From Brevibacterium spongiae (GTDB taxonomy: Bacteria; Actinomycetota; Actinomycetes; Actinomycetales; Brevibacteriaceae): a DNA stretch of 64,000 nt. The stretch lies in the NCBI RefSeq assembly GCF_026168515.1, contig NZ_CP093443.1, positions 2,666,001 through 2,730,000 of the forward strand, written 5' to 3'. Numbering within the stretch: the stretch's first letter is position 1; each line of letters starts with the position of its first letter. Below, in pieces: positions 34,771 through 43,487 of the stretch. The notes below the pieces were generated by a model. It ran no database searches. It saw only the letters and a program-made list of their open reading frames with translations, and was not told the DNA's origin. Made by a program: the position numbers and the translations under genes.

Positions 34771-35655
34771 TCAGTTTCGACGACGCAGTTCGAGGACCAC
34801 GGTCTGCTCATCTTCGCCGTAATGGCTCTGGGCTTCCAGCCCCCGCTCGGCTGCGTACGCGGTGGCCCCTGCAGCCTGGCCCAGCCCGAGCTCGATGAGC
34901 AGCACACCGGCAGGGGCCAACCAAGCGAGCGACTCCGTGATGAGTCGGCGGACGAAGTCAAGTCCGTCATGTCCGCCGAACAGTGCGCTGCTCGGTTCGA
35001 AGTCGAGGGCCTCATGCGGCAGAAAATCGGCTGCCGTTTCAGGAACGTACGGCGGCACGGCCGCGATGACAGAGATAGCCCGCCGCAGTGTGTCGGACAG
35101 TCCCTTCAGGCAGTCGAGGGCATGCCCCGTCACGGTGGTGCCGGACTCCCCCACCTGTGCGGACCTCCCCACCTGTGCGGAGTCCCCCGACTGGAGGCAG
35201 CGTTCGACATTCTCCACAGCGCACCGCACGGCCTCCGCCTGCGCATCACCGAGGTGAAGATCGACTCCCGGCACCTTGCCCGCCACCGCCGAGGCGACCG
35301 GCCCGACCCCACAGAATGCTTCGAGCACAACAGGTCGCACGGCAGCGACGTCAGCGTCTGCCTCTGTTCCTTTCCGTCGTGAGTCCATCATCCGCCGGGC
35401 CGCGGACACCACATGCGCGGCGAGCAGAGCCGTTCTCTGCCGTGGCACGAACACTCCCGGCCGGACACTCAAACGCATCCCGGAGAAATCGACCCAGCCG
35501 ACGATCTGCTCGAGGGGTTCACCGGCAACGCGGCGGGCCACCAGCTCATCGAGTTGCGGCTCAAAGTCGTCGTCATCAGGTCCGGCCGCCGCCTCGATGA
35601 GGATCGCCGCTTCGTCTTCGGCGAAGACACAGCCAGCTGCGCGCAGAGTAGACAC
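34771..35655 (-). CDS. PrmC-related methyltransferase lacking the NPPY asparagine
   Basis: A 294-residue protein of the putative protein N5-glutamine methyltransferase group related to PrmC. It has the N-terminal helper segment (ARRVAGEPLEQIVGWVDFSG, VRPGVFVPRQRT) and the SAM-binding loop (EAFCGVGPVASAV near residue 112). The family motif NPPY reads VPPYVPE, so the Asn that holds the substrate amide is missing. A repeated loop (SAQVGRSAQVG) lies near residues 158-170. The start is a GTG at 35655 with a weak ribosome binding site; no better start is found upstream. Activity on release factors is doubtful; the true PrmC is expected elsewhere. Confidence 0.78.
   Translation of the reverse strand: MSTLRAAGCVFAEDEAAILIEAAAGPDDDDFEPQLDELVARRVAGEPLEQIVGWVDFSGMRLSVRPGVFVPRQRTALLAAHVVSAARRMMDSRRKGTEADADVAAVRPVVLEAFCGVGPVASAVAGKVPGVDLHLGDAQAEAVRCAVENVERCLQSGDSAQVGRSAQVGESGTTVTGHALDCLKGLSDTLRRAISVIAAVPPYVPETAADFLPHEALDFEPSSALFGGHDGLDFVRRLITESLAWLAPAGVLLIELGLGQAAGATAYAAERGLEAQSHYGEDEQTVVLELRRRN
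35143..35196 (-). repeat. Three 18-bp tandem units inside the PrmC-like gene
   Basis: Units at 35143, 35161 and 35179 share GGACTCCCCCACCTGTGC with increasing divergence. They encode six-residue SAQVG-type repeats in a surface loop. Confidence 0.75.
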
Positions 35656-35734
35656 CGTCTCAGCAGACCGCAGATCCGCAGAAGCCGGAACGTCGACACC
35701 ACCATCGGCGTCGAAGCCCCCAGACGTCTGCTCC

Positions 35735-36439
35735 TCAGGAGGCAGAGAGGACCTCGCTGCGCAGCCACTCGAGGCTCGATTCGGCGTCGATCTCGCCGGA
35801 GTCGGTGAGCAGCAGTGTGTGGTCAGGTGCCAGCGGGACGACGGCGGCGAATTCGACGCGGGAGTCGCGCATCGCCTGATCGAGGTTCGCGGTCTCGGAC
35901 CCGATCTTCACTCCGACTCCTTCGAACCGCGAACGGGTGACCCGCACCGATGCGCGTCCCGGTTCGACAGGTTCGGCGTCGATGGCGCACAGCACGATCT
36001 GTTCGGCCGACGAGGAGGAACCTCCAACGGCAGCCGCAACCGCACCCGAACCGCCACCGGAACGCAGGTCGACGGTCAGGCCGACGCGTGCGGCAGCGAG
36101 GACACCGAGCGACCGCGCCAACGGCGGGACATCCTCGGCGAAGGTGAGCACGGCACCGGATTCGGCGATCACTCCCATAGCACGCAGCACTCCGGCGAGC
36201 TTCGCACTGCGGTCGAGCACCTCGGCGCGGTCGAGTTCGACGGGCACCGACAGTGCCTTGATCAGGCGCGGATCGGTGACTTCGCGTCCGTCGACGAGGG
36301 GTTTCTCCGGTGCGGGGCCGGTGAGGACGATGTCGTCGGCCTGGCCCATCGCGATCGGGAAGTCGAGGATCTCGTAGACGGGGTTGAGCGTGCCGGGATC
36401 CGCCTTCGTGGGGACGGAGAAGTAGTGGAAATCAGTCAA
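35735..36439 (-). CDS. Protein of unknown function overlapping the DivIVA-domain gene
   Basis: A 234-residue protein with no recognisable motif. The N-terminus (FHYFSVPTKADPGTLNPVYE) is followed by alternating beta/alpha-like segments, a Gly/Ser-rich linker (SGGGSGAVAAAVGGSSSS near residue 127) and an acidic C-terminus. No signal peptide or membrane segment is seen. It begins with a TTG whose codon overlaps the last bases of the DivIVA-domain gene (eight-base overlap), so translation is probably coupled. The role may be linked to that gene, but nothing in the sequence defines it. Confidence 0.6.
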   Translation of the reverse strand: MTDFHYFSVPTKADPGTLNPVYEILDFPIAMGQADDIVLTGPAPEKPLVDGREVTDPRLIKALSVPVELDRAEVLDRSAKLAGVLRAMGVIAESGAVLTFAEDVPPLARSLGVLAAARVGLTVDLRSGGGSGAVAAAVGGSSSSAEQIVLCAIDAEPVEPGRASVRVTRSRFEGVGVKIGSETANLDQAMRDSRVEFAAVVPLAPDHTLLLTDSGEIDAESSLEWLRSEVLSAS

Positions 36440-36992
36440 CGGAGGCCATCACTTCGACGACGCGGTCGATGAACGCATCGACCTGGTCCTCGTTGTAGGC
36501 CTTCTTGCCCTTCGCGGTCTTGAACAGCACGCGGCGGACCTGGTCGACGCTCATCGCCACGCCCTGCGTGAAGTAGGAATTGACCTTGTCGCACATGTCA
36601 TCGACCTGGTCGATGTCGTAGCCGATGACGCCGGGAGGCGGATTGTCGAAGCGCTGCCCGGCCTCACGGACGAGGCGTCCCCGCAGGGACGCGGCGACGC
36701 GGGTGAGTTCCGAGACCCAGGCGTCCTGACCGGACTGTGCGATGAGGCGGTCCCGGGCCTGCTTGGCGAACGCGTCTTCGAGGCGGTCGAGCGCGGCGTC
36801 GACGACGGCAACGTGGTAGCCCTTGCGGACGAGATCGAAACCGACGGTGCGCACCGCCCGCGAATCGAGGTCGCCGGGCTGTGGGGTCGGCCGCTCGAAG
36901 GACTCACGTGCACGCTTGAAGAAGCTGTCGACCTGCTTGGGGTCGTATCCGTTCTTCCAACCGGACATTCGAGGGAAAGTCGTGTCCGCCAT
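36432..36992 (-). CDS. Small DivIVA-domain protein
   Basis: A 186-residue protein with three DivIVA-like motifs: FPRMSGWKNGYDPKQVDSFF at the N-terminus, VRTVGFDLVRKGYHVAVVD in the middle, and PGVIGYDIDQVDDMC with AYNEDQVDAFIDRV at the end. Each follows the GYD-x-x-xVD pattern by which DivIVA proteins bind membranes or partners, here in tandem. The ATG at 36992 is preceded by GGAGGAGAC. It sits downstream of rlmN and overlaps the next unknown gene. A role in cell-envelope or division-site organisation is plausible from the domain but not shown. Confidence 0.82.
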   Translation of the reverse strand: MADTTFPRMSGWKNGYDPKQVDSFFKRARESFERPTPQPGDLDSRAVRTVGFDLVRKGYHVAVVDAALDRLEDAFAKQARDRLIAQSGQDAWVSELTRVAASLRGRLVREAGQRFDNPPPGVIGYDIDQVDDMCDKVNSYFTQGVAMSVDQVRRVLFKTAKGKKAYNEDQVDAFIDRVVEVMASVD

Positions 36993-37091
36993 GTCTCCTC
37001 CAGAAGCGAGTGGCTGTCGTGTTTCCACCATGATAGATGGACAGCACCGAAAATGCGTCCTCGAGGCCGGTTGATCCCGGCCGTGGACCTG

Positions 37092-38399
37092 TCAGTCGGC
37101 GGCTGCGAGCTGGCCGCAGGCACCGTCGATGTCGGAGCCGCGGGTGTCGCGGATCGTCGTCGGGATGCCGTGATCGAGCAGGCGGCGGACGAATTCGTCG
37201 GCGACCTCCGGCTCCGAGGCCGTCCACACCGAGCCGGGGGTCGGGTTGAGCGGGATCGGGTTGACGTGGACCCAGCCGCGACCGCGCGCGTTGAGTTTCT
37301 TCGCCAGCAGCTCGGCACGCCAGACGTGATCGTTCATGTCCTTGATGAGCGCGTATTCGATGCTCACGCGCCGACCCGTGACCTGATAGTAGTTATAGGC
37401 GGCGTCGATGGCCTCATCGGCCTTCCACCGGGTGTTGACCGGGATCATCTCATCGCGCAGCTCGTCATCGGGTGCGTGGAGGCTGAGCGCGAAGGTGACG
37501 GGGATGTCTTCGGCGGCGAGTTTGTTGATGCCCGGCACCAGCCCGACCGTGGAGATCGTGATCCGGCGGGCCGACATGCCCAGTCCTTCGGGGGCGGGGC
37601 CGACGAATCGACGCACCGCGTTCATCACGCGCTTGTAGTTGGCCAGGGGTTCGCCCATGCCCATGAAGACGATGTTCGAGACCCTTTCGGGTCCGCTCGC
37701 CGAGGCGGCTTCGCCGTTTCCGTCGAACGCGGACTCCCCTGACAGGTCGTCCTCATCGTCGGATTCCGCACCGAGCGCGGTTTCGCCGGCACCGGGCATA
37801 TCCGACTTGGGGGCCGCGGCGAGTTCGCCGGCGGCGATGACCTGGTTGGCGCGGATGACCTGTTCGACGATCTCGGCCGTGGACATGTTGCGGGTCAGAC
37901 CCTGCTGTCCGGTCGCGCAGAACGGGCAGTTCATGCCGCAGCCGCACTGGCTGGACACGCACAGTGTGACTCGGTTGCGGTAGCGCATGAGCACGGATTC
38001 GACGAGGGCTCCGTCGAAGAGACGCCACAGGAACTTGATGGTGTCGCCGTTCTCCGTGCGCAGACGACGAACCTCGGTGAGCAGATGCGGGAAGAACCGT
38101 TCCTGGATCTCCGCCCGCTTGTCCTTGGGCAGGTCCGTCATCGCTTCGGTGTCGGTGACGTAGTGGCTGAAGTAGTGAGTCGAGATCTGCTTGGCGCGGA
38201 AGGCCGGCAGACCCATCTCCGTGACCGCAGCGGTGCGTTCGTCCATGCTCATATCGGCCAAGTGCTGAGGTGGCTGCTTGACTCGGGCGGACTTGAAGTT
38301 GAGGAGGGGACGGCCATCGCGCATCGGGGTCTTCGATGTCGTGCCGTCGGCGTGTTCGACGACGGGCCTGGTCTGCCTTCTGCCTGCTGGAGTACTCAC
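37092..38399 (-). CDS. rlmN: 23S rRNA adenine-2503 / tRNA adenine-37 C2-methyltransferase (radical SAM)
   Basis: A 435-residue enzyme methylating A2503 of 23S rRNA. The radical-SAM cluster ligands are C154, C158 and C161 in [10 protein letters not shown]; a further catalytic Cys is in GACGQ near the C-terminus. Other signatures are [14 protein letters not shown] and [19 protein letters not shown]. Residues about 193-237 are an acidic Gly/Ala/Glu-rich insertion not found in most RlmN, explaining the extra length over the usual 350-390. The start is a GTG at 38399. It is transcribed after cdsA with 68 bases between. Confidence 0.95.
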   Translation of the reverse strand: MSTPAGRRQTRPVVEHADGTTSKTPMRDGRPLLNFKSARVKQPPQHLADMSMDERTAAVTEMGLPAFRAKQISTHYFSHYVTDTEAMTDLPKDKRAEIQERFFPHLLTEVRRLRTENGDTIKFLWRLFDGALVESVLMRYRNRVTLCVSSQCGCGMNCPFCATGQQGLTRNMSTAEIVEQVIRANQVIAAGELAAAPKSDMPGAGETALGAESDDEDDLSGESAFDGNGEAASASGPERVSNIVFMGMGEPLANYKRVMNAVRRFVGPAPEGLGMSARRITISTVGLVPGINKLAAEDIPVTFALSLHAPDDELRDEMIPVNTRWKADEAIDAAYNYYQVTGRRVSIEYALIKDMNDHVWRAELLAKKLNARGRGWVHVNPIPLNPTPGSVWTASEPEVADEFVRRLLDHGIPTTIRDTRGSDIDGACGQLAAAD

Positions 38400-38467
38400 G
38401 CCCCCATTGTCTCATGTCGGTGCAGAGGCTGTCGTGTGTGAGCGGCCACGTCGCCGGCGAGGGCGGA

Positions 38468-39490
38468 TCAGAGGTAGCCGGGCAGCACCATGAACAGGAC
38501 GAGGGCGACCGGGGCCGTGGGCAGGATCGAGTCGAGTCGGTCCATCACACCGCCGTGGCCGGGCAGCAGAGTGCCCATGTCCTTGAGTTCGAGATCGCGT
38601 TTGATCATCGATTCGCTGAAGTCGCCGAGGGTGGCGAAGGCGGGGATGACTGCGCCGATGACCAGGCCGGTCCAGAAGGGGGCGTCGACGACGGTGACGG
38701 CGAGGATGGTCGCGACGATCGCAGCGAAGATCGTGGACCCGAGGTAGCCCTCCCAGGACTTCTTCGGCGAGATCCGGGGAGCGATGGGGTGCTTGCCCCA
38801 CAGCACACCGAAGACGTAGCCGCCTGTATCGGAGGCGACGACGGAGGCGAGGAAGATGATGACGTAGAAGTTGCCATCCTGCTGAGTGAGCAGGAAGACG
38901 ATGAAGCAGGCCATGAGGCCGACGTAGGTGAGCGCGAAGAGCGAGAGCGAGACGTCTTTGACCGGGTTCTTCCGGCGCTCGACCATCGTGAACAGCATGA
39001 TCGCACCGGCGCTGGCGGCGAAGGTCACCCACAGGGCCTCACGACCGCCGACGAACGTCGCCACCACCATGCAGGCTGCGGAGACCATCGTGGGCACACG
39101 GGAGACGAGCGACCCGGAACGCGAGAGCGCGTTCGCCAGTTCCCACATCGCCGCGACGATGCCGACGAGGATGATGAAGAGGAATGAGATCGGCAGGAAG
39201 ATGAGCGAGGCGAGCACGACGCCGCCGATGAGCAGCCCCATGCCGATGGCGGCTGGAAGGTTGCGACCGGCGCGACCGTAGTCCTTGGGCTCGGGTTCCT
39301 CGGACGCGGCGTCCACCTCGGGGGTGGGATTGAAGTCCGGATCGTCGGGCGAATACACCTTGTCCGAATTGCGCAGATCCCGTCGCCTGGGGAACGGCGT
39401 CTCAGCCGACGCGGCATCGCGTGACGGGTCCGGCTCCTCGAAGGGAGCCGGACCTGCGGCTGGGCTGTCGGACCCGGTCACGGAGATCAT
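38468..39490 (-). CDS. cdsA: Phosphatidate cytidylyltransferase
   Basis: A 340-residue membrane enzyme that makes CDP-diacylglycerol from phosphatidate and CTP, the branch point for all phospholipids. About eight membrane segments begin at residue 78 after a long charged N-terminal cytoplasmic region. The family signature is complete: SDTGGYVFG, SPKKSWEG and the C-terminal GDFSESMIKRDLELKDMG with LLPGHGGVMDRLDS. The ATG overlaps the frr stop by one base, so both are coupled. Confidence 0.95.
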   Translation of the reverse strand: MISVTGSDSPAAGPAPFEEPDPSRDAASAETPFPRRRDLRNSDKVYSPDDPDFNPTPEVDAASEEPEPKDYGRAGRNLPAAIGMGLLIGGVVLASLIFLPISFLFIILVGIVAAMWELANALSRSGSLVSRVPTMVSAACMVVATFVGGREALWVTFAASAGAIMLFTMVERRKNPVKDVSLSLFALTYVGLMACFIVFLLTQQDGNFYVIIFLASVVASDTGGYVFGVLWGKHPIAPRISPKKSWEGYLGSTIFAAIVATILAVTVVDAPFWTGLVIGAVIPAFATLGDFSESMIKRDLELKDMGTLLPGHGGVMDRLDSILPTAPVALVLFMVLPGYL

Positions 39491-40047
39491 CAGACCTCGA
39501 GGAGCTCGGCTTCCTTCTTCGAGAGCAGCTGATCGATGTTCTCGACCTTGCTCTTCGTCAGGTCGTCGAGTTCGGAGATTCCGCGGGTGACTTCGTCCTC
39601 GCCGGCGTCCCCGTCCTTCTTGATGCGTTCGAGGACGTCCTTGGCATGACGACGGATGTTGCGGATGGAGACCTTGCCGTCTTCGGCCTTGCCCTTGACG
39701 ATCTTGACGTATTCCTTGCGGCGCTCCTCGGTGAGTTCCGGGAGGACGACGCGGATGACGTTTCCGTCATTGGCCGGGTTCGCTCCGATGTCGGAGTTGC
39801 GCAGAGCGTTCTCGATGTCGCCGAGCGTGCCCTTGTCGTAGGGAGTCACGAGGATCGTGCGCGCCTCGGGGGTCTGGAACGATGCGAGCTGCTGCAGCGG
39901 AGTCGGGGCACCGTAGTAGTCGATCTCGATGTCGGCGAACAGTGCGGGGTTGGCGCGGCCAGTGCGGATCGACGCGAAGTCGTCCTGCGTGAATTCGACG
40001 GCTTTGTCCATCTTCTCTCTGGCTTCGGCCAGTGTCTCTTCAATCAC
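39490..40047 (-). CDS. frr: Ribosome recycling factor
   Basis: A 185-residue protein of exactly the usual length that with EF-G splits post-termination ribosomes. The family segments [30 protein letters not shown] and the C-terminal helices [20 protein letters not shown] are intact. The start is a GTG at 40047 preceded by GGAAAGAG. It follows pyrH and precedes cdsA, the conserved order. Confidence 0.97.
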   Translation of the reverse strand: MIEETLAEAREKMDKAVEFTQDDFASIRTGRANPALFADIEIDYYGAPTPLQQLASFQTPEARTILVTPYDKGTLGDIENALRNSDIGANPANDGNVIRVVLPELTEERRKEYVKIVKGKAEDGKVSIRNIRRHAKDVLERIKKDGDAGEDEVTRGISELDDLTKSKVENIDQLLSKKEAELLEV

Positions 40048-40184
40048 GGTTCACTCTTTCCATCTCTGTAAGCTTTGAGTTCATTCTATGGGTCATCACT
40101 GAAAAATGCCGCACCGAATCCTCACAGGGGTGTCCTCACCTGCGTGGATGCGAGTCGGTACAGCCGCCTGTGTCTGGGCGGGTC

Positions 40185-40937
40185 TCAGTGGACGACGGTG
40201 CCGATCTTCTCACCCATGATGGCTTTGCGCAGGTTGCCCTCGCCTTCCATGCCGAACACGTGCATCGGCAGCTTGTTGTCCATGCACAGGCTGAAGGCGG
40301 TGGCGTCGACGACCTTGAGGCCGCGCTGCAGGGCTTCCTGGTAGGTGATCTCGGAGAGCTTCTCGGCGTTCGGGTCGACCTTCGGGTCTGCAGTGTAGAC
40401 GCCGTCGACGCCGTTCTTCGCGATGAGCACCTCGTCGGCGTGGACCTCCAGCGCACGCTGCGCGGCGACGGTGTCGGTGGAGAAGTACGGCAGTCCGGCT
40501 CCGGCGCCGAAGATGACGACGCGGTTCTTCTCCATGTGCCGCATGGCGCGGCGGGGAATGTAGGATTCGGCGACCTGGGACATCGGGATCGCGGTCTGCA
40601 CCCTGGTGTCGACTCCGGTCTGCTCGAGGAAGTCCTGCAGGGCCAGGCAGTTCATCACGGTGCCGAGCATGCCCATGTAATCGGCGCGGGTGCGGTCCAT
40701 GCCGCGCTGGGACAGTTCGGCTCCGCGGAAGAAGTTGCCGCCGCCGACGACGATGCTGACTTCGACCTCTTCGGCGGTGGGGGCGACTTCGCGGGCGACT
40801 GCGGCCACGACATCCGGGTCGACGCCGATCCGTCCGCCGCCGAAGACCTCACCGGAGAGCTTGAGCAGGACACGGCGGCGATGTGTGCGGACGGGACGGC
40901 TGGCGTGAGCAGATTCGTGAACCGGGGTGCTTGTCAT
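40185..40937 (-). CDS. pyrH: UMP kinase
   Basis: A 250-residue amino-acid-kinase-fold enzyme converting UMP to UDP, feeding pyrimidine nucleotide and cell-wall precursor synthesis. Motifs: [14 protein letters not shown] near residue 21, [13 protein letters not shown], the UMP-binding [17 protein letters not shown], and [13 protein letters not shown]. It is separated from tsf by a strong terminator, so it probably uses its own promoter; a TAGACT element at 41007-41012 lies just after the terminator. Downstream is frr. Confidence 0.97.
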   Translation of the reverse strand: MTSTPVHESAHASRPVRTHRRRVLLKLSGEVFGGGRIGVDPDVVAAVAREVAPTAEEVEVSIVVGGGNFFRGAELSQRGMDRTRADYMGMLGTVMNCLALQDFLEQTGVDTRVQTAIPMSQVAESYIPRRAMRHMEKNRVVIFGAGAGLPYFSTDTVAAQRALEVHADEVLIAKNGVDGVYTADPKVDPNAEKLSEITYQEALQRGLKVVDATAFSLCMDNKLPMHVFGMEGEGNLRKAIMGEKIGTVVH

Positions 40938-41014
40938 GGAGTCCTTCTTCCGTGCGGGCAGATCGGTGCCCGGATGGATTGTCTGTCGGGTGAATCGTCT
41001 GGGCCAGTCTAGCG

Positions 41015-41049
41015 AAAAACGGGGTCGGACCGATCGGTCCGACCCCGTC
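41015..41049 (-). terminator. Strong terminator after tsf
   Basis: Minus-strand ACGGGGTCGGACC and GGTCCGACCCCGT pair perfectly over 13 bases around GATC and are followed directly by a run of five T. It ends the rpsB-tsf operon. Confidence 0.9.
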
Positions 41050-41122
41050 TCGCAGGTGAGTTCTCACTCACCGAGCGAACCTGCCGAGCAGACTCTGCGT
41101 CTGTTCAGCGGTCAGTGGTGTT

Positions 41123-41950
41123 TCAGGCTCCGACGCGGTAGCGCAGGAAGCCGGTGGCCTTGACGCCGGCAGCCTCGAGCACCTTGGCCACGGACTGCTT
41201 GGGATCCTTGGCGAATCCCTGGTCGAGCAGGCAGTTCTCCTTGAAGAAGCCGTTGACGCGACCCTCGACGATCTTCGGCAGAGCCTGTTCGGGCTTGCCT
41301 TCGTTCTTCGCGGTGTCTTCGGCGATGCGACGCTCGTTCTCGACGAGATCGGCGGGAACGTCTTCGCGGGAGAAGTACTTCGGGCTCATGGCGGCGATGT
41401 GCACTGCGACATCGTGTGCCACGGTCTCGTCGTCACCTTCGAAGGCCAGCAGCACACCGACCTGCGGGGGCAGGTCCTTGTTGGTGCGGTGCAGGTAGGA
41501 CGCGACCTTGGCGCCTTCGATGCGACCCACGCGGCGCAGGTCGACCTTCTCGCCCAGGGTGGCACCCGACTCGGTGATGAACTGGGAGACGGGCTTGCCG
41601 TCGGTTTCAGCGGCGAGCAGAGCCTCGGCCGAATCGGCCTTGTTCGCCACGGCCAGTTCGAGGACCTGGTCGGCGAGCTTGATGAACGGCTCGGACTTCG
41701 CGACGAAGTCGGTCTCCGAGTTGAGTTCGATCATGGTGCCGACGCCGCCGTCCACGTGGGAGGCGACGAGGCCGTCGGAGGTGGAGCGGCCTTCGCGCTT
41801 GGTGGCGCCCTTGAGGCCCTTCACGCGAAGAGCTTCCATGGCCTTGGCCTGGTCACCGTCGGACTCGTCAAGAGCCTTCTTGACGTCCATCATTCCGGCG
41901 CCGGTCTTCTCGCGCAGTGCCTTGATGTCAGCGGCAGTGTAGTTTGCCAT
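41123..41950 (-). CDS. tsf: Elongation factor Ts
   Basis: A 275-residue guanine-nucleotide exchange factor for EF-Tu. The N-terminal signature DIKALREKTGAGMMDVKKAL and ALRVKGLKGATKREGR are intact, and the core shows MIELNSETDFVAKSEPF and HIAAMSPKYFSREDVP. The start ATG follows GAGGAGAAAGA. It is cotranscribed with rpsB (33 bases apart) and ended by a terminator. Confidence 0.97.
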   Translation of the reverse strand: MANYTAADIKALREKTGAGMMDVKKALDESDGDQAKAMEALRVKGLKGATKREGRSTSDGLVASHVDGGVGTMIELNSETDFVAKSEPFIKLADQVLELAVANKADSAEALLAAETDGKPVSQFITESGATLGEKVDLRRVGRIEGAKVASYLHRTNKDLPPQVGVLLAFEGDDETVAHDVAVHIAAMSPKYFSREDVPADLVENERRIAEDTAKNEGKPEQALPKIVEGRVNGFFKENCLLDQGFAKDPKQSVAKVLEAAGVKATGFLRYRVGA

Positions 41951-41983
41951 TCTTTCTCCTCAGGGTGGTGGAGTTAAAGGAAA

Positions 41984-42937
41984 TCAGGACTCGGTCGACT
42001 CGGTGGAGTCGGCAGCTTCAGCAGCCGGAGCGGCTTCGGCAGTCTCGGCCTCAGCGGCGGGAGCTTCCTCAGCAGCGGTCTCAGCTTCGGCGGCCGGAGC
42101 TTCCTCGGCGGCCGGAGCGGCTTCAGCGGACTCGGTAGCAGCCTCGGCGGGCTTCTCGTCGGTCTTGCCTTCGAGCAGCTCGCGCTCCCATTCGGGCATG
42201 GGCTCGACGGCGGAGACGTTCTTCTCACCGGACTGCTCGTCCGAGGAGTGGCGGGCGATGAGGCCCTCGGCCACGGCGTCGGCGACCACGCGGGTCAGCA
42301 GCGAGACCGAGCGGATGGCGTCATCGTTGCCCGGGATCGGGTAGGTGACGTCGTCGGGATCGCAGTTGGTGTCGAGGATGCCGATGACCGGGATGCCCAG
42401 CTTCTTGGCTTCGTCGACGGCGAGGTGTTCCTTCTTGGTGTCGACGATCCAGACGGCCGACGGGGTGCGCTGCATGTCGCGGATACCGCCGAGGGTCTTC
42501 TCGAGCTTGTCCTTCTCGCGGCGCAGGATGAGCAGTTCCTTCTTGGTGTGCGAGGAACCTGCAACGTCGTCGAAGTCGATCTCTTCGAGTTCCTTGAGGC
42601 GGCGCAGACGCATCGAGATGGTCTGGAAGTTCGTGAGCATACCGCCGAGCCAACGCTGGTTGACGAAGGGCTGACCCACGCGCTTCGCCTGTTCGGCGAT
42701 GGATTCCTGGGCCTGCTTCTTGGTGCCGACGAACAGGATCGAACCGCCGTGCGAGACGGTTTCCTTGATGAATTCGAAGGCGTTGTCGATGTAGCCCAGC
42801 GACTTCTGCAGGTCGATGATGTAGATGCCGTTGCGCTCGGTGAAGATGAAGCGCTTCATCTTCGGGTTCCAACGACGGGTCTGGTGTCCAAAGTGAACGC
42901 CGCTGTCGAGCAGCTGGCGGATGGTGACGACGGCCAT
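41984..42937 (-). CDS. rpsB: 30S ribosomal protein S2 (uS2) with an Ala/Glu-rich tail
   Basis: A 317-residue protein. The core matches S2 throughout: [51 protein letters not shown] and [14 protein letters not shown]. After about residue 245 comes a low-complexity tail of [12 protein letters not shown] repeats, longer than in most bacteria and probably disordered. The ATG at 42937 follows AGAAAGGAGGGCG. It leads the rpsB-tsf operon from the promoter near 43179-43209, giving a leader of about 235 bases. Confidence 0.96.
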   Translation of the reverse strand: MAVVTIRQLLDSGVHFGHQTRRWNPKMKRFIFTERNGIYIIDLQKSLGYIDNAFEFIKETVSHGGSILFVGTKKQAQESIAEQAKRVGQPFVNQRWLGGMLTNFQTISMRLRRLKELEEIDFDDVAGSSHTKKELLILRREKDKLEKTLGGIRDMQRTPSAVWIVDTKKEHLAVDEAKKLGIPVIGILDTNCDPDDVTYPIPGNDDAIRSVSLLTRVVADAVAEGLIARHSSDEQSGEKNVSAVEPMPEWERELLEGKTDEKPAEAATESAEAAPAAEEAPAAEAETAAEEAPAAEAETAEAAPAAEAADSTESTES

Positions 42938-43178
42938 GCCGACGCCCTCCTTTCTGTGCACCGCAGGGTGCTTTTACGTCACGCGCGCGTCGATCTTCGC
43001 CGATTCGGGCCCGTATGGGCTCGCTTCGATCCGACCGACGGTGAACGTCGATGACATTTTCGGTTGATTCCTGGTATCCGGTTCATCCGCCCCACAGGCA
43101 CACCTGATGGCTGCCTGCACCATGGGAAGGAGAAGAATTCGAATACGCGTAGTCAGAAGACACGCTTCTGCTGGCCTC

Positions 43179-43209
43179 AGTCTAGCTCGGTTGGGCAAGC
43201 CATTTCCAA
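43179..43209 (-). promoter_or_regulatory. Predicted rpsB promoter
   Basis: Minus-strand TTGGAA (43204-43209) and TAGACT (43179-43184) are separated by 19 bases, slightly long. The same TAGACT hexamer occurs at several other predicted promoters in this window. Confidence 0.45.
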
Positions 43210-43372
43210 TCGGGGACCTCCCTTCGCCGAGGCGGCCCACCCGCCCGGTCTCGCCCCGCCGACTCGGGCGTCGCCCGGTGTGGACGGACGGGTGCGGAGA
43301 TCGGTGGTGCCGATGGCTCGGGTCGGGCGTGTGGCGTCGGACCGTTGTGGTTGCGGACCACTCAACCACCGT

Positions 43373-43439
43373 CTCCTGTGGACTGACTGGCGACTCGAAC
43401 ATCGGCGGCCTGTGGAGGCAGAGGGTTCGTCCACAGGAG
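43373..43439. repeat. 11-bp perfect inverted repeat with 45-bp spacer
   Basis: CTCCTGTGGAC (43373-43383) and GTCCACAGGAG (43429-43439) are exact reverse complements. They lie 49 bases before the ATG of the M23-M15 gene, so they could be paired regulator half-sites or a long-range hairpin in its leader. Confidence 0.65.
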
Positions 43440-43487
43440 TGATCGTGAGGGGTGACACCGCGGTGAGGCACCGGTTTCCATGCACCT

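Larger units (their letters stand above)
42938..43487. other. 550-bp divergent intergenic region between rpsB and the M23-M15 gene
   Basis: No gene is supported here. It contains the rpsB leader of about 235 bases (42938-43172), the rpsB promoter, a GC-rich stretch including the recurring motif GCCGAGGCGG at 43228-43237, and an 11-bp inverted repeat (43373-43439) near the plus-strand gene. S2 genes elsewhere use leader-based autoregulation; no specific fold was recognised in this leader. Confidence 0.6.
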
